Of a DNA stretch of 64,000 nucleotides, positions 59,119-64,000 are shown in pieces. Position 1 is the first letter of the stretch, and every line of letters starts with the position of its first letter. A program made the position numbers and the translations under genes. Origin of the DNA: Paraspadella gotoi (taxonomy: Eukaryota; Chaetognatha); the NCBI GenBank assembly GCA_051294375.1, contig CM119270.1, positions 13,611,833-13,675,832 of the forward strand. Reading direction: 5' to 3'. The notes under the pieces were generated by a model. The model did not search any database and was not told the origin of the DNA. It worked only from the letters and a program-made list of their open reading frames with translations.

Positions 59119-59364
59119 AAAATTCGTGACTTAACTCTTCTTGTTGCACTCGTTTCTTGTTTCAACGGAAAAAATTGACTTCATCTAAAATAAATTTTGT
59201 GTGTGCGGTACAAAGTATGTGAACTAAACTGAATCATACAATTTTGATGTAATCGTAGTTGTGAAAAGAGTTCAAATTAGAAAACCACAAAGACCACATT
59301 TATTTGAATTTTTAAAAGGTTTATCTCTCATCTATCTCCTCTCTGATTTGATTGATGATTGATT

Positions 59365-59570
59365 GACCAAATTTTATGCCAATTTTGACAAAAATTATGC
59401 CAGTTGACCAAATTCTCTGCAGTTAACCAAATTATGCCAGGTTGACCAAATTAGCCTTGTTGACACCAAATTATGCAGTTTACCAAATTTTTGTCAGTGA
59501 CCAAAGTATGCCAGTTGACCAAATAATGCAAGTTTGATTAAATTATGCAAGTTGACCAAGTTAGCTTATT
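59365..59570. repeat. 18-bp minisatellite (GTTGACCAAATTATGCCA unit)
   Basis: About 10-11 degenerate units with variable spacing, located between the two inverted 16-bp arrays. Confidence 0.85.
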
Positions 59571-59639
59571 ACCACTTAATTATCGTAGGCAGATCCGACA
59601 TTGTTTGCTCAAACTTGTTTTTTTTTTATTTGGACGTTG

Positions 59640-60295
59640 GAGAAATCCCGCGTGGGAGGAGAATCCTGTGTGAGAGGATCCCGGGTGGGAGGATCCGGTG
59701 GGGGAATCCCGCGTGGGAGGAATCCCGTGTGGAGGAATACCGCGTGGGAGGAATCGCGCCGCCATGGAGGCACTCCGTGTGGGAGGAATCCCGCGTGGGA
59801 GGAATCCCGCGCTCGTGCCTGGGAGGAATCCCGCTGCGGAAGAATCCCGTGGTGGGAGAGGAAATCCCGCGTGGAAGGAATCCCAGTGTGGGAGGAATTC
59901 CCGCGTGGGAGGAATTCTCCGCGTGGGAGGAATTCCGTGTGTGGGAGGACATCTCGCTGTGGAGGAAATTCTCGTGTGGGAGGAATCCGTATGGGAGGAA
60001 TCCCGCATGGGAGGAATCCCGTGTGGGAGGATTCCCGCGCGTGGGCACGAGGAATCCTGCTGGGAGGAATTCCATGGGGAGGATTCTGTTTCTGGGAGGA
60101 AACCCGTGGTGGGAGGATCCCGCGTGGAGGATTCCTTTGGGAGGGAATTCCCTGTGGGAGGACATTCCTTTGGGAGGAATCCCGTGTAGGGAGCAATTCC
60201 ATTGGGAGGAATCCCTTGGGAGAATCCCGTGTGGGAGGAAAACCCGTGTGGGAGGAATCCCGCGTGGGAGGAATCCTGTTGGGAGGAATCCCAAT
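59640..60295. repeat. 16-bp minisatellite, array 2, inverted (GTGGGAGGAATCCCGC unit)
   Basis: About 40 imperfect units, reverse complement of 58505-59118, about 520 bp away. Together they form one large inverted repeat. Confidence 0.95.
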
Positions 60296-60752
60296 GGAAC
60301 CAAATAATTAATTGACACCATCTCATATAGTATTTTGTTGCAAAACAAGAAATACATTCTTTTAATTTGAAGTTTTAAACGATAAAAAGCTAAAAAAAAA
60401 CTTCAAAGCAATATATAGAACAAAATCCTAAAAATAGAAATTGCCATTTCATTGGAGCAAAAATCCATATAAAGCGAGATATTTTTTTGTTTTTATTTCG
60501 AAATGTAAAAGATCGAAGAAAAAAACCAATTAACTTTAAAAAAAAAAAACATGAACTCGGTTCCCTATCGACATGACCATGATTTCAAAATTCGTCAAAT
60601 TTCTAAATAAAAAAAAAAATTAGTCGCACGCGATGAAAAGCTGACGCTTTAATTCTCGAGTATCGAATCTTCCCGTTCGAGGGGAAAACTCGAATTCCGA
60701 TGAAACGTGTCAAAAAAATACTTTCATTTTCATACAATTGAAACATTCTTTG

Positions 60753-60975
60753 AAATATTTTCCACTTCATTGATAGGGAAGCCAGGTACTCTGGGAGTGA
60801 ATAAACGGGACTGTGAGAGAGTCTTGTTTGAAAGCTTGCAGGGACCTGCTATGTCATTATCTTGTAAGAGTGATGGAGGCCTTAAACCACCAAAGCCTGT
60901 CCAAAGTCAGGGGCAAGATAGCTTATTTATTAAATGAATGGATAATTTTTATATTGGTTGTACCAATTTCATATC
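60753..60975 (+). repeat. Dispersed repeat, copy 2
   Basis: Nearly identical to 23080-23301 in reverse orientation, with the same sharp ends (AAATATTTTCC and CCAATTTCATAT). Confidence 0.75.
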
Positions 60976-61795
60976 AATATACCAGAGAACAAATTAATTG
61001 GCGACGATTATCATTAAAGGACTCGGCTGAGAAAGGGGGAAAGGGTTTTTTTTTTTTTTCTTCATTTAAGGAGATCTCTCAAGTCGTTTAACGATTAGTT
61101 TTGTTTTGATCAGCATCATCATCGTCTTCGCCCATTTTCATCACTCAAGGAAACTCATCCTATATGGTTATCGCATCATTATCACCTAAACGAGCGTCTG
61201 AGGGGAAAGGGGGGGGGGGAGAGAAGGAAAGAGCACCCGAGCCCGAGCCTCACTCACTTTTTTTTTGTGATGTCTGGTGTCGTCGTTAACGAATCATCTT
61301 TTTAGTTTTCTTCATCGTCGGTGATGTAGTTTCGTGTTCACGTCGTGAATTCATGGTGAATTCGTTGTCGAATTCATGGTGATTTCAGGACGACTTCATG
61401 TTGAATTCATGGTGATATCATAGTGAATTCATGGTGCAATACGTTGACAAAGAAAAACCGAAAAGGGGTGTTTATATTTGAGTTCGAGTATATCATACAT
61501 TTTGGGAGCGTAACATAGTTTTTTGGGTTGTTTTTTTTTTTTCGTTTTTTTTTTGGTTTGACTATTAACTTAAAAAGAGTTGTGAAGTTAAGGTTTAAAA
61601 AAAACGTTTAGATATTCTAGGAGGCATTTTTATTTATTCTCTTTAAGTGAAGGATGGGCGTTATGCACGGGAGGAAGAGGGACGAGGAAGAGGAGGAGGA
61701 GGAGGAAAATGGAGGAAGCCTAGGAGGAAAGAAAGAAGAAAAAGGGAAGAAGAGAGAGCGCGAGAAGCTCGTGAAGGAACCTGGAGTCTGGAGAA

Positions 61796-61898
<103 letters not shown>

Positions 61899-62096
61899 AA
61901 TGGGTTTGAACGTTTCACAGTCTGGTCATTGTTTCCGACTGAAAATGGTGCTTTTACAAAATTAGTCACGCTTTGCGGATAAGGACAATATCAATAATGA
62001 CAGAAATAACAACTAATTCACGCTTGCTTAATCATTCGTTTTTTTTATGATTGACCGATTTAAACTCTTTTAAATTACGGTCATCGGAGACTCAGA

Positions 62097-62142
62097 GTAC
62101 TGTAGTCGGGCATTGAACCTAGGCAATGCCCGACTACAGTAC
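62097..62142. repeat. Perfect hairpin: 19-bp arms, 8-base loop
   Basis: GTACTGTAGTCGGGCATTG, loop AACCTAGG, then its exact reverse complement. On the - strand the loop side reads GGTTCAATGCC, close to a pol III B box. A tRNA-derived SINE fragment is possible, but no full cloverleaf was found. Confidence 0.85.
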
Positions 62143-63165
62143 CACGTTATACGGTCCTGGTCCGCTACTAAAAAAATTTAAATGTCAACAAAAACTGCTT
62201 ATAAGCATTAATGATTAAATGTATTTGCATACATACGCATTTCGCTAATGCGAATGACGACAACGGATTCAAGTGAGAGATGGATGGACCCTCAGAACAT
62301 TCGATCGGAAATCCGGAAACCCAGAACCTTACATCCGGAAACCCAGAACCTTACATCCGGCAGTGATTGTCTCCTTTGAAAGTTTCTTCAAGGGAATTTC
62401 AATTTTAAACGATCTCTTACAAAAATATTTTCCAATTCCAGAGAAGCAAAACCATAAAATTAATAAATAAGCCACCCTGTTGGTCTTTGTGGTCAAAATA
62501 TACGGAAATGTACCGTTTTAATCCTCAAAAATGAAAGCGCGATAGGTTCTCATGTGGCATCCGCTTCCTTTTCAATTAATAAAATAGCCGATTAACTCTG
62601 CGGAAAACCGCCGCTGTCACCCACTACTTCATTGCAGCTTCCCTCCCTTCCCTCCATACACAGCAATCACGAAGGTTTAGGTTTTTAATCTCATTTGCAT
62701 ATAGTAGCAGTAGCCATTAATTTCTAGCCAGGTGGGCTGTGAGAACAGTAGTTTATCATTCCATATTGACCCTTTTTAAATCATACACCTACAAATAAAT
62801 ACACATAAACTTAAGAAAAGACCTAAGCAACCTACTATAACCTGAATATTATCAGAACGTTATCTTCAATATACAAAATTACAAGGAGTAAGAACAATTC
62901 TATAAAAGATGTTCTTCAGATTATAACAACAATGATTGTCCAAAACATGACACTCATCCCAAGCATTCACGGAGCATTCGTTCAAAAACAAGGGAAATAA
63001 AGTTGGCCCGTGCAAGTTTCTTTTCTGACAATTCGAATGGCGAAGACTGCTTGCCCGGTCTCTTCTCTCTTTCTCGTTCCTCTTCCCAGGATTCTCTCTT
63101 CCGCCTCATCTCCAATTTCCGCGTTTCTCTGCCTCCTCCTCCATGGGTAATCCATTGCTCTCCGC

Positions 63166-63211
<46 letters not shown>

Positions 63212-63249
63212 TTCAACGATGATGGTGTGCAAAAAAAAGAAACCTCGCC

Positions 63250-63575
63250 GCTAGCTTGCAACGCCGAAGCGGCCCCGCGCACACATTTCCCCGAGCGTGC
63301 TCGTACCGCCCGAGCGTCGTCTTCGCGACTCTGGATCTTCGTTACGACGCCTCGCTCTCGCGCCCGCTCCGAGTCTTCCCCCCCCGTCTCCCTCTCTGTC
63401 TCTCTCTCTCCCCTAGCCGATCTTCCCTCGTATCCCGGAGGACGACGCGACGCAAATGTCCACGAAAATCGCGACATTTTGACGTCTCCTATTTTTGGTC
63501 TTTCTTTCTCTTTGGTGCGAACGCTTCGGCGTCAAAGCCACTTCCGGCAAAATGGACGTGGGACAGGTGAGGACT
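63250..63575 (+). promoter_or_regulatory. CpG-rich promoter-like segment with possible first coding exon
   Basis: GC- and CpG-rich compared with its surroundings, with pyrimidine runs. It ends in CTTCCGGCAAAATGGACG: an ATG at 63552 in a good context (CAAAATGG), then MDVGQ and a consensus donor CAG|GTGAGG at 63567. No further exon is visible before the window ends, so the gene cannot be named. Confidence 0.4.
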
Positions 63576-64000
63576 ATTAAGAGAAAACCATGCGGCGTGG
63601 GTTTGCGTTTGACATTATTTTTTATCTGCCACAAAATATAATTTTGCAATCCACATTTTCTGCAAGCGTTAATTCTCACATTTTTTCACAATAAATTTAT
63701 ACTTGTATAGGTTAGGCCTTATACTTTTTCTCTTTCCCATTACCATAACTATAGCTTTCGTTTTCATTGAAAAAAAAAGTATTTATCGTTTTTCTGGTCC
63801 CTCTCTTTTTCCGACTCAAAATAGCCGGTTGGATTGGGACGAAATGAAATGAAATAAAATAGTCTTCCTAAACGACCAAAGCTTTTTTTAAGCCTCGTCT
63901 AAAATTAAAACATGATCAATGCTTTACTCTTATGTGAATTTGTTTCATAAATCGCAAATAATAAATAAGTATGATTTTACAGTTAGTAAACACTAAACAT

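Noticed and set aside
58505-60295. CRISPR-like array
   Set aside because: The units are directly adjacent with no unique spacers, and the host is eukaryotic. It is a minisatellite.
58499-60357. Long ORFs (150-257 codons) on both strands over the minisatellites, with repeats like GGIPRGRNPVWEESRV
   Set aside because: A 16-bp unit lacking stops opens every frame and gives a 16-residue periodic peptide in all of them. Unit-length variation shifts frame constantly, and there is no start context or splice signal.

Overview
The window is eukaryotic, from an invertebrate animal. Its genes have many exons with GT-AG introns, mostly a few hundred bases or shorter. Intergenic DNA is AT-rich, with long GA/CT microsatellites and tRNA-derived SINE-like repeats. 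The protein sequences are bilaterian. The calcium channel and its intron pattern look most arthropod-like to me, but I cannot name the species.

Layout. (1) 1-4303: a phosphoethanolamine N-methyltransferase (PMT/PEAMT) gene, + strand, entering from the left edge, with a tRNA-Gly(GCC) gene inside one intron. (2) 4329-8370: repeat-rich DNA without a gene. (3) 8380-12034: a second, near-identical copy of the same PMT gene and nested tRNA. (4) 12639-15505, - strand: an FBXL15-like F-box/LRR gene. (5) 16809-23631, - strand: a TMEM131 homologue. (6) 26299-57237, - strand: an L-type (Cav1) voltage-gated calcium channel alpha-1 gene. It reads right to left from the N-terminus and domain I (55.4-57.2 kb) to a very long C-terminal tail (26.3-32.0 kb). 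(7) 57.3-64 kb: repeats, including two 16-bp minisatellite arrays in inverted orientation, and a CpG-rich segment with a possible first exon near the right edge.

The main structural point is that the scaffold contains uncollapsed overlapping contigs. The 25-N gap at 43382-43406 joins two contigs that overlap by about 12 kb, so Cav1 exons from the beta-subunit-binding (AID) exon to the proximal C-tail appear twice (32.1-43.4 kb and 43.4-55.4 kb). The 25-N gap at 4304-4328 likewise joins two contigs that both carry PMT. The copies differ by many 1-2 base indels that break reading frames, as in noisy long-read consensus, and by at least two clean transposon-like insertions. This fits two haplotypes or unpolished contigs better than real gene duplication. 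One intact PMT and one intact Cav1 gene is the most economical reading.

The genes are not an operon or pathway: PMT makes phosphocholine, FBXL15 is an SCF substrate receptor, TMEM131 is an ER collagen-secretion factor, and Cav1 is a plasma-membrane Ca2+ channel. The most interesting real biology is the Cav1 C-terminus. Splice phases connect the conserved IQ region through 22 further exons to a stop at 26299, giving about 1,390 residues after the IQ motif, with poly-His and poly-Gln tracts and a C-terminal HSLV PDZ-type ligand.
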